Below the pieces are notes generated by a model. It did not search any database, was not told the origin of the DNA, and saw only the letters and a program-made list of their open reading frames with translations. From assembly GCF_000012945.1 (NCBI RefSeq), contig NC_007511.1, forward strand, positions 744,001 through 808,000: a stretch of DNA of 64,000 nucleotides, in the 5' to 3' direction. Shown piece after piece: positions 1-11,400 of the stretch (the stretch's first letter is position 1; each line of letters opens with the position of its first letter). Origin of the DNA: Burkholderia lata (GTDB lineage: Bacteria > Pseudomonadota > Gammaproteobacteria > Burkholderiales > Burkholderiaceae). A program made the position numbers and the translations under genes.

Positions 1-1
1 C

Positions 2-676
2 TGGGGCAGCTTGCTTCTGTCGCGCGCTCCAGGCTGTCGTCCGTTCTCGGAAAAGAATCATCGTGACATCGAGCCCGTGGCGCGGCATCTGGCCCATGCG
101 CTGTCGCGGCCCGTGCAGCCCACGCTGCAGGAATCGGAATGCAGCGAGTCCGCGATCATGGTGATCGACGACGATGGCCGGCTCCTGCTGCACAACGCGG
201 ACAGCATCCGGATGATGGCGCTCGCGACCGGCGAGCCGCTCGCGTTCTACCATCACGAACGCTTGCCGGACTGGCTCGCGCCGCTGAGGTCGAACCTCAA
301 CCGGATCTGGCTCGGCTACCCGGCGCCACCCGCGACGCTCGAGCGTCGCAACCACGCAGGGCGTTTCCGCTTCAAGGCCTATCGATGTACCGACGCGGCC
401 GCGCTGCAACGCGATGCCGCGATCGTGATCTACATCGAACACTTTCCGCCGCTCAGGCTGATGGTCGAACGGCTCGGTTTCGCGTTCGGCCTGACCGAGC
501 GGCAACGCGAACTCTGTGTGCAACTCGTGCTCGGCCGCTCGCACAGCGAGATTGCGCGCGACTTCGCGCTGCGCGACAGCACGGTCGTCGATCATGTTCG
601 CAAGATCTATCGCCGGCTCAACGTCCACAATCACGACGAATTGCGCAGCGTGTTTCGGTCCGGGCGGCTCGACTAG
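2..676 (+). CDS. LuxR-type HTH transcriptional regulator, 5' end outside window
   Basis: The reading frame is open to the first base of the window, so the N-terminus is missing; the TTG at 11 is only an internal candidate start. About 225 residues are visible. The N-terminal half resembles the tail of a GAF/PAS-like sensory region, with the text VIDDDGRLLLHNADS near residue 50. The last 60 residues are a LuxR/GerE helix-turn-helix that begins with FGLTERQREL and contains HSEIARDFALRDSTVVDHV and KIYRRLNVHN. It is presumably a DNA-binding regulator whose signal is unknown. It converges on dgdA with about 35 bp between the stop codons. The family call is firm; the target genes are not visible. 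Confidence 0.75.
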   Translation, partial: WGSLLLSRAPGCRPFSEKNHRDIEPVARHLAHALSRPVQPTLQESECSESAIMVIDDDGRLLLHNADSIRMMALATGEPLAFYHHERLPDWLAPLRSNLNRIWLGYPAPPATLERRNHAGRFRFKAYRCTDAAALQRDAAIVIYIEHFPPLRLMVERLGFAFGLTERQRELCVQLVLGRSHSEIARDFALRDSTVVDHVRKIYRRLNVHNHDELRSVFRSGRLD

Positions 677-711
677 GTTTCGACACGTGCGGCGCCGCCC
701 GTGGCGCGCCG

Positions 712-2099
<1,388 letters not shown>

Positions 2100-2984
2100 A
2101 TGCAAGGTAGAAAAGGAGCTAATACCTTGGCGCTTTCGCTCGAAATCGACCTGCTGCGCTCGTTCGTCGTGATCGCCGAGGTGCGCGCGCTCAGCCGCGC
2201 GGCCGCGCGGGTCGGCCGGACCCAGTCCGCGCTCAGCCAGCAGATGAAACGGCTCGAGGAGGTGGTCGACCAGCCGCTGTTCCAGCGCACCGGGCGCGGC
2301 GTGGTGCTGACCCATCCGGGCGAGCGGCTGCTCGTGCATGCGCAGCGCATCCTGCGGCTGCACGACGAGGCGATGGCCGACCTGTGCGGCACGGGGTTGT
2401 CGGGAACGATCCGCTTCGGATGCCCGGACGATTACGCGGAGGTCTGGCTGCCGTCGCTGCTGCGGCAGTTTTCGAGCCAGCATCCACAGGCGATCGTTGA
2501 AGTCGTCTGCGGGCCGACGCCGCGGCTCATCGAGCAGCTGGAGAAACGCGCGGTCGATCTGGCGATGATTTCATTGCCGGACGACGGCGCGAACGACGAC
2601 ATCATTCGCCGCGAGCAACTGGTCTGGATCGGCTATCCGGGGCTCGAACCCGCGCATTTCGATCCGTTGCCGCTGGCGCTGTCCGATCGCGACACGCTCG
2701 ATCACCTCGCGGCCTGTGAAGCACTGGATCGTGCCGGGCGCGATTACCGCGTTGCGTATGCGAGCAGCAGTCTCGCGGGGCTGATCGCGCTGGTGCGGTC
2801 GGGGCAGGCGTTCGCGGTGATGACGCAGACGGCGGTGCCGGCCGACCTCGCGATCGTCACCGGCGATCCGCGCTTGCCGCCGTTGCCGGCCGTGGGCATT
2901 GCGCTGAAGTTCGATCGCAAGCGGCCGTCGCATCTGACGGCGGCGTTCGCCGACCATATCCGGCTCACGCTGCCGCTGTTGTGA
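2100..2984 (+). CDS. dgdR: LysR-family regulator of dgdA
   Basis: A LysR-type regulator of 294 residues. It has an N-terminal winged HTH (LRSFVVIAEVRALSRAAARVGRTQSALSQ split over about residues 20-48) and a C-terminal effector-binding domain. By its divergent position beside dgdA it corresponds to DgdR, which controls the decarboxylase gene in B. cepacia. The ATG at 2100 has no evident ribosome-binding site. An in-frame TTG at 2127 follows a good AAGGAG (2113-2118) by 8 nt and starts just before LALSLEIDLL, so the true protein may be 285 residues. It converges with pchA, with 25 bp between the stops. Confidence 0.9.
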   Translation: MQGRKGANTLALSLEIDLLRSFVVIAEVRALSRAAARVGRTQSALSQQMKRLEEVVDQPLFQRTGRGVVLTHPGERLLVHAQRILRLHDEAMADLCGTGLSGTIRFGCPDDYAEVWLPSLLRQFSSQHPQAIVEVVCGPTPRLIEQLEKRAVDLAMISLPDDGANDDIIRREQLVWIGYPGLEPAHFDPLPLALSDRDTLDHLAACEALDRAGRDYRVAYASSSLAGLIALVRSGQAFAVMTQTAVPADLAIVTGDPRLPPLPAVGIALKFDRKRPSHLTAAFADHIRLTLPLL

Positions 2985-3009
2985 TGCGCGCGGCCTGCGC
3001 GACGAAGCA

Positions 3010-4455
3010 TCACTCGACCGTCGACGAGGCCGACACCTTTGCCGATCCGCGTGCGTCGGCATCCGCATCCGCCGTTGCATCGCGCACGCGGATCGCCGCC
3101 TGCATGCCCGACAACTTCAGTTCGGTTTCCTGATATTCGTTGACCGGCTCGGAATCGGCGACGATGCCGCAGCCCGCGAACAGCCGGCACGCGCCGCCAT
3201 CGACCAGCGCGGAGCGCAACGCGACGATGAAATCGCCATTGCCGTGCGCGTCGATCCAGCCGACGGGCGCCGCATACCAGCCGCGATCGAAGCCTTCATG
3301 CGCACGGATGTGGTCGAGCGCTTCGGCGCGCGGATGGCCGGCCACCGCCGGCGTCGGGTGCAGCGCCGCGACGACCTGCAGCAGCGTCGCGTCCGCCTTC
3401 AGCGTCGCGCGGATCGGCGTGCCCAGGTGCTGCAGCCTCGGCAGCCGGTGCAGCGACGGTTGCTCGGGCACGTCGAGCGCGCGTGACAGCGGCGCGAGCG
3501 CAGCGCGGATCGCGTCGACGACGAGCGCGTGTTCGAGTCGCTCCTTCGCGGAATCCATCAGCGCCGCACCGAGCGCGCGGTCGTCGTCGGGCGTGGCGCC
3601 GCGCCGGATCGTCCCGGCCAGCGCATGCGTGCGCACGTCGCCGGCCGCGACACGCGCGAGCCGTTCCGGCGTGGCGCCGACGAAGCAGGCGCCTTCGCGG
3701 CGGACCGCGAACAGGTGCGCATGCGCGTCGCGCTTGCGCAGCCGGCGCAGCAACGGCGCGACGGCAACGGGCCGCGCGTACTGTTCGAGCACGTCGCGCG
3801 CGAGCACGACCTTGCCGAACGCACCGCCGTGGATTGCGTCCACCGCGCGCCGCACTTCGTGCTGCCACTCGCTGGCTTGCAGCGCCTGCGTGTGCAGCAG
3901 ATGCGGGGCATCGTCATCGTGGGCGGCGGCGAGCGTGCCGAGCGACTCGATGCGCGCAAGACACGCATGCGCGAGCGCGGCCGGATCGTCGTGCGCGGCG
4001 ACGACGTGCTGGCAGACGGCCCAGTGCGCATCGCTTTCGCGCACGATCAGCAGCTTCGCCACCGTCATGCTCGCGTCGGGAAACGGCGCCCAGTGTGCGC
4101 TGCGCGCGCCATGCGAATCGAACCGGAAGCCGCCGACGACGCGCGGCGGTTGCGGGCCGGCCATCACGGCATCGCGAACGAGCGTGCGCCAGCGCGCATC
4201 GATCTGCGCGAAGCGCGTGTCGCCGGCGGCGGTCAGTTCGAGCGCGCAGTCCCAGCCGAACAGCGTGACGGGCGCATCGCCGGCTTCATGGAAGAACCAC
4301 GGCGTGGCGCCGTCGTCCCACGCGGCGATCAGGTCGAAGAAGTCGAGCGGGCGCAGCGGCACCGACACCGACGCGAGCGTCGGCGTTCCGGTATCGGCGG
4401 CGCGGCGGGCCGCGCGGGCGAACGTGTCGTGCAGCAGCGGGAGGCCGGCGTTCAT
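3010..4455 (-). CDS. pchA: Salicylate biosynthesis isochorismate synthase
   Basis: A 481-residue chorismate-binding enzyme that converts chorismate to isochorismate, the first committed step to salicylate and pyochelin. The C-terminal catalytic domain carries GGAFGKVVLARDV, the LFAVRREGACFVGATPERL block, the HALAGTIRRG block, and a family-typical ending with GCGIVADSEPVNEYQETELKL. The start is the ATG at 4455, which overlaps the pchB stop as ATGA; a start further upstream would run deep into pchB. It is the last gene of pchDCBA. The C-terminal tail is short and Ala/Asp-rich (ATADADADA) and is probably not conserved. Confidence 0.95.
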   Translation of the reverse strand: MNAGLPLLHDTFARAARRAADTGTPTLASVSVPLRPLDFFDLIAAWDDGATPWFFHEAGDAPVTLFGWDCALELTAAGDTRFAQIDARWRTLVRDAVMAGPQPPRVVGGFRFDSHGARSAHWAPFPDASMTVAKLLIVRESDAHWAVCQHVVAAHDDPAALAHACLARIESLGTLAAAHDDDAPHLLHTQALQASEWQHEVRRAVDAIHGGAFGKVVLARDVLEQYARPVAVAPLLRRLRKRDAHAHLFAVRREGACFVGATPERLARVAAGDVRTHALAGTIRRGATPDDDRALGAALMDSAKERLEHALVVDAIRAALAPLSRALDVPEQPSLHRLPRLQHLGTPIRATLKADATLLQVVAALHPTPAVAGHPRAEALDHIRAHEGFDRGWYAAPVGWIDAHGNGDFIVALRSALVDGGACRLFAGCGIVADSEPVNEYQETELKLSGMQAAIRVRDATADADADARGSAKVSASSTVE

Positions 4456-4757
4456 GCGAGCCCCCGCTGTTGCCGCCAATACTGCGTCTGCTGCGCGATG
4501 TACCACGCGATCAGGCCCGAGAACAGCGTCTCGACGTAGTCGGCATCGAGGCCGGCCTGTTCGGCCCAGCGGCGCCGGTCGGGCAGCATCGCGGCCACCC
4601 GTTCCGGCGCGGCGATGCTCGCTTCGTCGGGCTTGAAGCGCGACGCAGCCTTCACGTACTGCATGCGCTGGCCGAGTGCGTCGATGATGTCGGCGTCCAG
4701 GCGATCGATGGCGTCGCGAATGTCGGGTAGCCCCGTGCAGGCGTCCGGTGTCTTCAT
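4452..4757 (-). CDS. pchB: Isochorismate pyruvate lyase
   Basis: A 101-residue protein with the AroQ chorismate-mutase fold that cleaves isochorismate to salicylate and pyruvate. It shows the family pattern DIRDAIDRLDADIIDALGQRMQYVKAASRFK, quoted here in two parts around the catalytic loop lysine near residue 42 (FKPDEASI), and ends in YIAQQTQYWRQQRG. The length equals that of the Pseudomonas aeruginosa protein. Both ends overlap the neighbouring genes by 4 nt (pchC stop and pchA start), so translation of PchA, PchB and PchC should be coupled. Confidence 0.96.
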   Translation of the reverse strand: MKTPDACTGLPDIRDAIDRLDADIIDALGQRMQYVKAASRFKPDEASIAAPERVAAMLPDRRRWAEQAGLDADYVETLFSGLIAWYIAQQTQYWRQQRGLA

Positions 4758-5527
4758 GTGTACTCCTTTCCGTAACGAAGGGATTGGTCGATCCGTTCGA
4801 CCAGATGCGCGATCACCGCCGGGTATTGGTGGCGCAGGTAGAAGTGGTCGCCGCTGAACGTCTCGATGCGGATCGGGCGCGACGCGACGTCTTGCCACGC
4901 GTGCGCTTCGTCGTTGTCGAGCTCGGAATCGGCGAGCGGCAGCATCACGCCGAGCGGCGTATTGAGCCGCGGCGGCCGGTCGCGGCGATACGTCTCGATC
5001 GCGCGGTAGTCGCTGCGGATCATCGGCAGGTAGATCGCGCGCATTTCCGGATCGGCGAGCAGCGCGGCGTGCTCGCCGGACAGCCGCGCGACATCGGCCA
5101 CGAGCGCATCGTCGGATTGCAGGTGCAGATCCGACAGGCGCTGGCGATGCGGCGGCGGCAGCGCGGACACGGCCAGGTAAAGCGGCGCCGCGCCGCGCGC
5201 TTCGAGCCGCGCCGCCACCTCGTAGGCAAGCGCCGCGCCGAGGCTGTGCCCGAACAGCACGAGCGGTGCGTGCGCATAGCGTTGCAGCGCGTCGGCGGCG
5301 GGGCCGGCGAGTGCGTCGATCGACGCCAGGCACGGCTCGCCGAAGCGTTCCTCGCGGCCCGGATACTGCAGCGCGAGCAGGTCGACGTCCCACGGCAGCG
5401 CGCGGCTCCAGCCGCGAAAGAAGTTCGCGGTGCCGCCCGCGTGCGGGAAGCAGACGAGCTGCGCGCGCGGGCACGGCGACAGGCGCAGTTCGCGGATCCA
5501 GTTCGAATCGGTCGGTCGTGCGCTCAT
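4754..5527 (-). CDS. pchC: Type II thioesterase for pyochelin synthesis
   Basis: A 257-residue alpha/beta-hydrolase thioesterase that removes wrongly loaded acyl groups from the carrier domains of the pyochelin synthetases (editing function known for PchC). The motifs are LVCFPHAGGTANFF near residue 25, the nucleophile elbow GHSLGAALAYE near 94-104 and the catalytic histidine in SGDHFYL near the C-terminus. The ATG at 5527 overlaps the pchD stop by 4 nt and the gene overlaps pchB by 4 nt, which fixes both ends within the operon. Confidence 0.95.
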   Translation of the reverse strand: MSARPTDSNWIRELRLSPCPRAQLVCFPHAGGTANFFRGWSRALPWDVDLLALQYPGREERFGEPCLASIDALAGPAADALQRYAHAPLVLFGHSLGAALAYEVAARLEARGAAPLYLAVSALPPPHRQRLSDLHLQSDDALVADVARLSGEHAALLADPEMRAIYLPMIRSDYRAIETYRRDRPPRLNTPLGVMLPLADSELDNDEAHAWQDVASRPIRIETFSGDHFYLRHQYPAVIAHLVERIDQSLRYGKEYT

Positions 5528-7176
5528 GCGGCGGCCGCCTGCAACTGACGGCGCAGCAGGTCGCGCAGCGATTTCTTGCTGGTCTTGCCGATGCCGGTTT
5601 CCGGGAAGCGCGGCATGAACTCGATGCGATCGGGAATCTTGAACGCCGCGAGCCCGCAGTCGCGCAGGTAGCGTTTCAGCACCAGCCTGGACGGTGCGGG
5701 CGCGCGGGCGACGACGAATGCGCACGTGCGCTCGCCGAGCAGCGGGTCGGGCATCGCGACGACCGCCGCGTCGTGCACCTGCGGATGCGCGAGCAACAGG
5801 TTCTCCACTTCCTCGGCGGAGACCTTCTCGCCGCCGCGATTGATCTGGTCCTTGTCGCGGCCTTCGACGACGAGGTCGCCGTCCGCGGTGCGCCGCACGC
5901 GGTCGCCGCTGCGATAGAAGCCGTCGGCGGTGAACGCGGTCGCGTTGTGCTCGGCGAGCCGGTAGTAGCCGCGGATCGTGTACGGGCCACGCACCTGCAA
6001 CTCGCCGATCTCGCCGGGCGCGACCGGTTCGCCGGCATCGTCCACGATGCGCACTTCGTCGCCGTCCGATACGGGGCGCCCCTGCGTCTGCGCGATCCGT
6101 TCGGGCGAATCGTCGAGCCGCGTGCAGCAGATGAGCCCTTCGGCCATGCCGAACACCTGCTGAAGCCGGCAACCGAGCACGGGCGCGACGCGCGCGGCCG
6201 CGTGGTCCATCAATCGCGCGCCGCCGACCTGCAGCACGCGCAGGCTCGACAGGTCGGCCTGCCGTTGCGGCTGCTCGTCGAGCCACAGCAGCGCGAGCGG
6301 CGGCACGAGCGCGGTATGCGTGACGCGCTCCTGCGCGATCAGCGCGAAGCTCTGTTCGGGCTCGGGCCGCCCGGTCGTGACCACGCGGCCGCCTGCGAGC
6401 AGCGCGCCGATCGTGCCGGGGCAGCACAGCGTGAAGTTGTGCGCCATCGGCAGCGCGGCGAGATACACGGTGCCGGCGTCGAAGCTGCTCGCGGCGCTGC
6501 ACGCGCGCACGTTGTACAGGTATTCGCGATGGCGGCGCGGGATCAGCTTCGGCGTGCCGGTTGTGCCGCCCGACAGCTGGAAGCACGCGATGTCGTCGGC
6601 GCGTGCCGCGCATTCGCGCAGCGGCGGCGCGTCGTACAGCGCGTCGAATGGGGTGAACGCATGGTCGTCACCGGCCATCACGATGTGCTCGAGCGTCGGG
6701 CAGTCGGCCTGCAACGCGGCCGCGAGCGGCCGGCAGTCGAACTCGCCGAGTTGTGCCGCGCCCAGGTACGCACGCGCGCCGGCGAAGCGGCAGAACGCGC
6801 CGACCTCGTAGTGCCGGTGAGCGGGGAGGGCGAGCACCGGCCGCACGCCGAGCTGGAACAGCGCGAAGCAGGTCTCGATGAAGCGCGCGCCGTTCGGTAG
6901 CTGGACGACGACCGCGTCGCCGCGCGTCAGGCCGAGACGGGCGAGGCCGCCCGCAAGCCGGCGGATGCGCGACAGCAGGTCGCGGTAGCTGAGCCGGCAG
7001 GTGCCGTCGACGATGGCGAGCGCATCGGGATCGCGCTGCGCCTGTGCGTCGAGTGCGTCGAAGAAAGTCGTGTCTTGCCAATAGCCGGCGTCGCGATAGC
7101 GGCGCGCGAAGTCGTCGGGCCAGTCGGGCGCATCGGCCGGGAGGGCCGGCGCCACGGAGGGAAGGGAGGGTTGCAT
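5524..7176 (-). CDS. pchD: Salicyl-AMP ligase (adenylation enzyme)
   Basis: A stand-alone adenylating enzyme of 550 residues that activates salicylate and loads it on the aryl-carrier domain of PchE. Visible ANL-superfamily core motifs are LSGGTTGTPKLIPR near residue 200, VYLAALPMAHNF, QVFGMAEGL, FYRSGDRVRR, GRDKDQINRGGEKVS and the C-terminal lysine region GIGKTSKKSLRDLL. First gene of pchDCBA; the start lies about 40 bp from a Fur-box-like palindrome. It is similar to EntE/DhbE-type aryl ligases, and the pchBA context makes salicylate the substrate rather than dihydroxybenzoate. Confidence 0.95.
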   Translation of the reverse strand: MQPSLPSVAPALPADAPDWPDDFARRYRDAGYWQDTTFFDALDAQAQRDPDALAIVDGTCRLSYRDLLSRIRRLAGGLARLGLTRGDAVVVQLPNGARFIETCFALFQLGVRPVLALPAHRHYEVGAFCRFAGARAYLGAAQLGEFDCRPLAAALQADCPTLEHIVMAGDDHAFTPFDALYDAPPLRECAARADDIACFQLSGGTTGTPKLIPRRHREYLYNVRACSAASSFDAGTVYLAALPMAHNFTLCCPGTIGALLAGGRVVTTGRPEPEQSFALIAQERVTHTALVPPLALLWLDEQPQRQADLSSLRVLQVGGARLMDHAAARVAPVLGCRLQQVFGMAEGLICCTRLDDSPERIAQTQGRPVSDGDEVRIVDDAGEPVAPGEIGELQVRGPYTIRGYYRLAEHNATAFTADGFYRSGDRVRRTADGDLVVEGRDKDQINRGGEKVSAEEVENLLLAHPQVHDAAVVAMPDPLLGERTCAFVVARAPAPSRLVLKRYLRDCGLAAFKIPDRIEFMPRFPETGIGKTSKKSLRDLLRRQLQAAAA

Positions 7177-7214
7177 GCGCTGACCTTGGGTTCCGGCAAG
7201 TTGTCAGAAAATGT

Positions 7215-7235
7215 AAATGAGAGGTATTATCATTT
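7215..7235. promoter_or_regulatory. Fur-box-like operator between pchD and pchR
   Basis: A 21-bp AT-rich imperfect palindrome whose half sites read AAATGAGA and the reverse complement of TATCATTT. It sits in otherwise GC-rich DNA, about 40 bp upstream of pchD and 160 bp upstream of the chosen pchR start. By comparison with the Fur consensus it probably represses pchDCBA, and perhaps pchR, when iron is plentiful. Confidence 0.75.
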
Positions 7236-7393
7236 GTAACAAGTGCCGCGATAACGCCGTTTCTTTCGATATCGCGGCAATTTCATTCGATCGGGCGCCT
7301 GTCGCGCGGCGCCCGCCCGGCCCGGCCGGACAATCGGCCGGTTGCCGCCGGCGCGCGCCGGGCCGCGCGTGCCGCCTAACCAACGGACCTCCG

Positions 7394-8335
7394 ATGAGCT
7401 CGACCTCCTTCGCTTCGTCACGACGTCACCCGCCGGTGCTCGTGCCCGGCAATCATCCGGGCGTGGTGCACATCGACGCGGGCATGAAACTCATGAGCGG
7501 CACGCTGTGCTCGGACAGCCGCGACTGGTACGAGGAGCCGCTCGAAAAAGGGCTGAAGCTCGTCCTCGTGCAGAGCGGGCAGTTGCGCTGCCGCGTGCCG
7601 GGCCAGCCCGAGCAGTGCATCAAGGGGCCGGGCCTGTGCGTGATCGCCAACGACGGCGAATTCACGACGCACCAGATCTACGACCGCGACACGCCGCTGC
7701 GCTACACGATCGTGCAGCTTGGCCTCGATGCGCTCGACCGCAACCTGAGCCTGTTGCCGGAGAAGATGCTCGCGCCGACGGGCGGCGATCCGCGCATCGT
7801 CAGTTGCCCGGCGTCGAAGGCGCTGCAGGCGCTCGCGGTGCAGATCGCGACGTGCCCGTTCGAGGGTGCGGTGCGCGAGTACTACCTGAAGGCCAAGGCG
7901 TTCGAGCTGACCGCGCTGAGTGCGCAGCTTCTGGCGACGCAGCGGCAGTTCGCGCCGGCCGACGTGCGCGTCACGTCGTCGGATGTCGAACGCGTGTACG
8001 CGGCGAGTGACATCCTGACGCGCGAGTTGCAGCAGCCGCCCACACTCGATGCGCTCGCGGGCCGGGTGGGGATGAATTCGCGCAAGCTGACGGCCGGCTT
8101 CCGCAAGGTGTTCGGCACGAGCGTGTATGCGTACCTGCAGGAATACCGGCTGCGGACCGCACACGCGATGCTGTGCGCGGAGGACGCGAACGTGTCGACC
8201 GTCGCGTACCGGGTTGGCTACAGTCCCGCGCATTTCTCGATCGCATTCCGCAAGCGCTACGGCATTTCGCCGAGCGATATTCGTGCGTCGTCGAACGCAA
8301 TCGACGACGTCGAGATGGAGAGCGCGGCAATCTAA
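7394..8335 (+). CDS. pchR: AraC-family pyochelin regulator
   Basis: A 313-residue AraC-type activator from the start MSSTSF at 7394; the frame stays open upstream to 7217, but that stretch overlaps the Fur-box region and is low in family similarity. The N-terminal effector domain contains GLKLVLVQSGQLRCRVPGQ and CVIANDGEF. The C-terminal double HTH covers roughly residues 215-310, with PTLDALAGRVGMNSRKLTAGF and VSTVAYRVGYSPAHFSIAF. In Pseudomonas, PchR activates pch and fpt genes with ferripyochelin as co-inducer. Its place between the two biosynthetic operons fits the same role here. The start remains somewhat uncertain. Confidence 0.92.
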   Translation: MSSTSFASSRRHPPVLVPGNHPGVVHIDAGMKLMSGTLCSDSRDWYEEPLEKGLKLVLVQSGQLRCRVPGQPEQCIKGPGLCVIANDGEFTTHQIYDRDTPLRYTIVQLGLDALDRNLSLLPEKMLAPTGGDPRIVSCPASKALQALAVQIATCPFEGAVREYYLKAKAFELTALSAQLLATQRQFAPADVRVTSSDVERVYAASDILTRELQQPPTLDALAGRVGMNSRKLTAGFRKVFGTSVYAYLQEYRLRTAHAMLCAEDANVSTVAYRVGYSPAHFSIAFRKRYGISPSDIRASSNAIDDVEMESAAI

Positions 8336-8342
8336 AACAACT

Positions 8343-8369
8343 GACCGGCAGCCTAAAGTAATCGACCGG
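8343..8369 (+). promoter_or_regulatory. Candidate direct repeat for PchR upstream of pchE
   Basis: The hexamer GACCGG occurs at 8343-8348 and again at 8364-8369, spaced exactly 21 bp apart. Both copies lie just upstream of the pchE Fur box and just after the pchR stop. Direct repeats two helical turns apart are typical of AraC-family operators. No equally clear copy was found before pchD or fptA, so this is only a candidate. Confidence 0.3.
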
Positions 8370-8380
8370 GCTCATGGGTA

Positions 8381-8403
8381 TGAATGAGATAGATTCTCAT
8401 TCA
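8381..8403. promoter_or_regulatory. Fur-box-like operator of pchEFGHI
   Basis: A 23-bp palindrome with arms TGAATGAGA and TCTCATTCA around a short centre, an excellent match to a Fur operator. It lies 56 bp upstream of the pchE start and probably overlaps the promoter of the NRPS/export operon. Confidence 0.8.
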
Positions 8404-8458
8404 CGGGTGGCCGCCGCCGCGCGGATCCGCCATCGAACGACCCATACAAGGCGTGCCC

Positions 8459-11400
8459 ATGAGCCAGACCGCTGTCGATTCCAGCATCGATCATTCCGAT
8501 CCTTCCAGTTTTTCTCCCATAGCCTTTCGCTCGCAGCTCGTCGCGATGATCGCCGAGCTGCTCGACGAGCCCGTCGACGAAATCGCATCGCTCGACGATG
8601 ACGAGGACCTGCTGAGTTGCGGCCTCGATTCGATCCGGTTGATGTATCTGCAGACGCGCGTGAACCGTCTCGGCTACGCGCTGACGTTCGATGCGCTCGC
8701 GCGCACGCCGACGCTCGGCGCGTGGGCCGAGCTGCTCGCGAATGCGCCGCGCGTCGCCCCCGCGGCGCCTGACGTCGAGGCTGCCGAGGTGGTCGACGTC
8801 GACGTGCATGCGCCGTTCGATTTGTCGGCGGTGCAGCAGGCGTACTGGCTCGGCCGCGGCGACGGCGAAGTGCTCGGCAACGTGAGCTGTCACGCGTTCC
8901 TCGAGTTTCGGTGCCGCTCGATCGATCCCGCTCGTCTCGCCGCGACGTGCCGGCGTGTGCGCGAGCGCCATCCGATGCTGCGTGCGCGCTTCACCGGTGG
9001 CCGCCAGCAGATCGTCGCGGCGCCGGACGCGCCGGTGTTCGCGCATGCGGACTGGCGCGACAGGACGCCCACCGATGCGGAAACCGAATGGGCGTCGCTG
9101 CGCGCGTTCCGGTCGCACGAATGTCTCGACGTCGAGCACGCGCAGGTCTTCTTGATGGGGCTCGTGCAGATGCCGGGCGGCGAGGATCGCGTATGGCTGA
9201 GCGTCGACCTGCTCGCGGCCGACGTGGACAGCGTGCGGCTGCTGATGCAGGAGATCGGCGCCGCGTACGCCGAGCCGTCAGCGCTGCCCGACGCGCCGTC
9301 GACGTGGTTCCCGGCCTGGCTCGCGCGTCGCGCGGCCGATACGCGCGATGCGCGGGCCGTGGCGCGTGATGCATGGCATGCGCGGCTCGCGACGTTGCCG
9401 GAAGGGCCGGCGCTGCCGCTCGCCCGTGCGCCGGAAACGATTCGCGCGCCGCGTTTCAGCCGCGTCGCGCATACGCTGAGCACGGCCGAACTCGCGCGCC
9501 TGCAGGCGCGGGCCGCGCAGCATGGCGTCACGCTGTCGTCGGTGTTCGGCGCGGCGTTCGCCGCGGTGCTTGCGCGCTGGAGCGGCCGTCATGCGTTCCT
9601 GCTCAACGTGCCGCTGTTCGACCGGCACGGCGATGCGCCCGACCTCGGCCGCGTGATTGCCGATTTCACGACGTTGCTGCTCGTCGAATGCGACCTGCGC
9701 GCGGACGCGAGCGCGGCCGACACGGTGCGCGCATTCCAGCAGCGGCTGCACGGCGCGATTGCGCAAGCTGCGTATCCGGCGCTCGACGTGCTGCGCGATG
9801 CGCGCCGGCAAGGTGCGCCGCGCGCGGCGCCCGTCGTGTTTTCGTGCAATCTCGGCGATGCGCCGTTCGTGCCCGACGCGTTCGCGCGCGTGTTCGGCGA
9901 TCTGCACGACATGATTTCGCAGACGCCGCAGGTGTGGCTCGATCATCAGCTCTATCGCGTGCCGGACGGCGCGCTGCTCGCGTGGGACAGCGTCGACGGC
10001 CTGTTTCCCGACGGGATGATCGATGCGATGTTCGGCGCGTATGTCGCGCTTGTGCAGGCGCTGTGCGATCGCGACTGGCGGCTGCCGATCGCGGTCGAGC
10101 TGCCGTCCGCGCAGCGACGCGTGCGCGATGCGCTCAACGCCGTGCCCGCACCCGGGCGTCCGCGTACGCTGCATGCCGACTTCTTCGCATCGGCCGCGCG
10201 CGAGCCGGCGGCCGTCGCATTGCGGTGCGGCGAGCAAGCGGTGACGCGCGGCGAGCTGGCCGCGCAGGCGCTGGCGATCGCAGGCGGCTTGCGTGCGGCC
10301 GGCATCGGTCATGGCGACGCCGTCGAGATCAGTCTGCCGCGCGGGCCCGCCCAGGTGGCCGCGGTGTTCGGTGTTCTGGCTGCCGGTGCGTGCTACGTGC
10401 CGCTCGATATCGCGCAGCCGGCTGCGCGCAAGGCGCTGATCGAACGCGCGGCTGGCGTGAAGGCCGCGATCGGCGACACGACGCTCGCCGATGCGCCGCT
10501 GCCGCATTTCGGCGTCGCGGCGCTGATGCGGCACGAACCGCTGGCCGTGCCGCTCGCGGTCGCACCGCAGGCCACCGCGTACGTGATCTATACATCTGGT
10601 TCGACGGGCGTGCCGAAGGGTGTCGAGATGACGCACGCAGCGGCGCTCAACACGATCGATGCGATCGATGCGCTGCTCGGTGTGAGCCCGGCAGACCGGT
10701 TGCTCGCGGTATCGGCGCTCGATTTCGACCTGTCGGTGTACGACCTGTTCGGCGTGCTCGGTGCCGGTGCCGAACTCGTGCTGCCGACCCAGGACGACGC
10801 ACGCGACGCGGCGCGCTGGATCGAGCTGATCGCGCAGCATCGCGTGACGCTGTGGAATTCCGCGCCCGCGCTGCTGGAAATGGCGCTGGCGGTGCCGGCC
10901 GCGGCCGACGCATGCCGCAGCGTGCGCGCGGCGCTGCTGTCCGGCGACTGGATCGCGCTCGACCTGCCGGCGCGCCTGCGCGAACGGTGCGGCGACGCGT
11001 GTGCTTTCCATGCGCTCGGCGGCGCGACCGAGGCGGGCATCTGGTCGAACGTGCAGACGGTGCGCGAGGTGCCGCCGCACTGGCGTTCGATTCCGTACGG
11101 CCGGCCGTTGCCGGGGCAGGCTTATCGGGTCATCGATGCCGCTGGCCACGATGTACCGGATTACGTGCCGGGCGAACTGCTGATCGGTGGTGACAGCCTC
11201 GCACGCGGCTACCGGAACGATCCCGAGCTGACCGCGCAGCGCTTCGTGCAGCAGGCGTCGGGACGCTGGTATCGCACGGGCGACCGTGGCCGCTACTGGC
11301 CCGACGGCACGCTCGAATTCCTGGGGCGCGAGGATCGCCAGGTGAAGGTGCGCGGGCACCGGATCGAGCTGGGCGAGATCGAGGCCGCGCTGGCTGCGCA

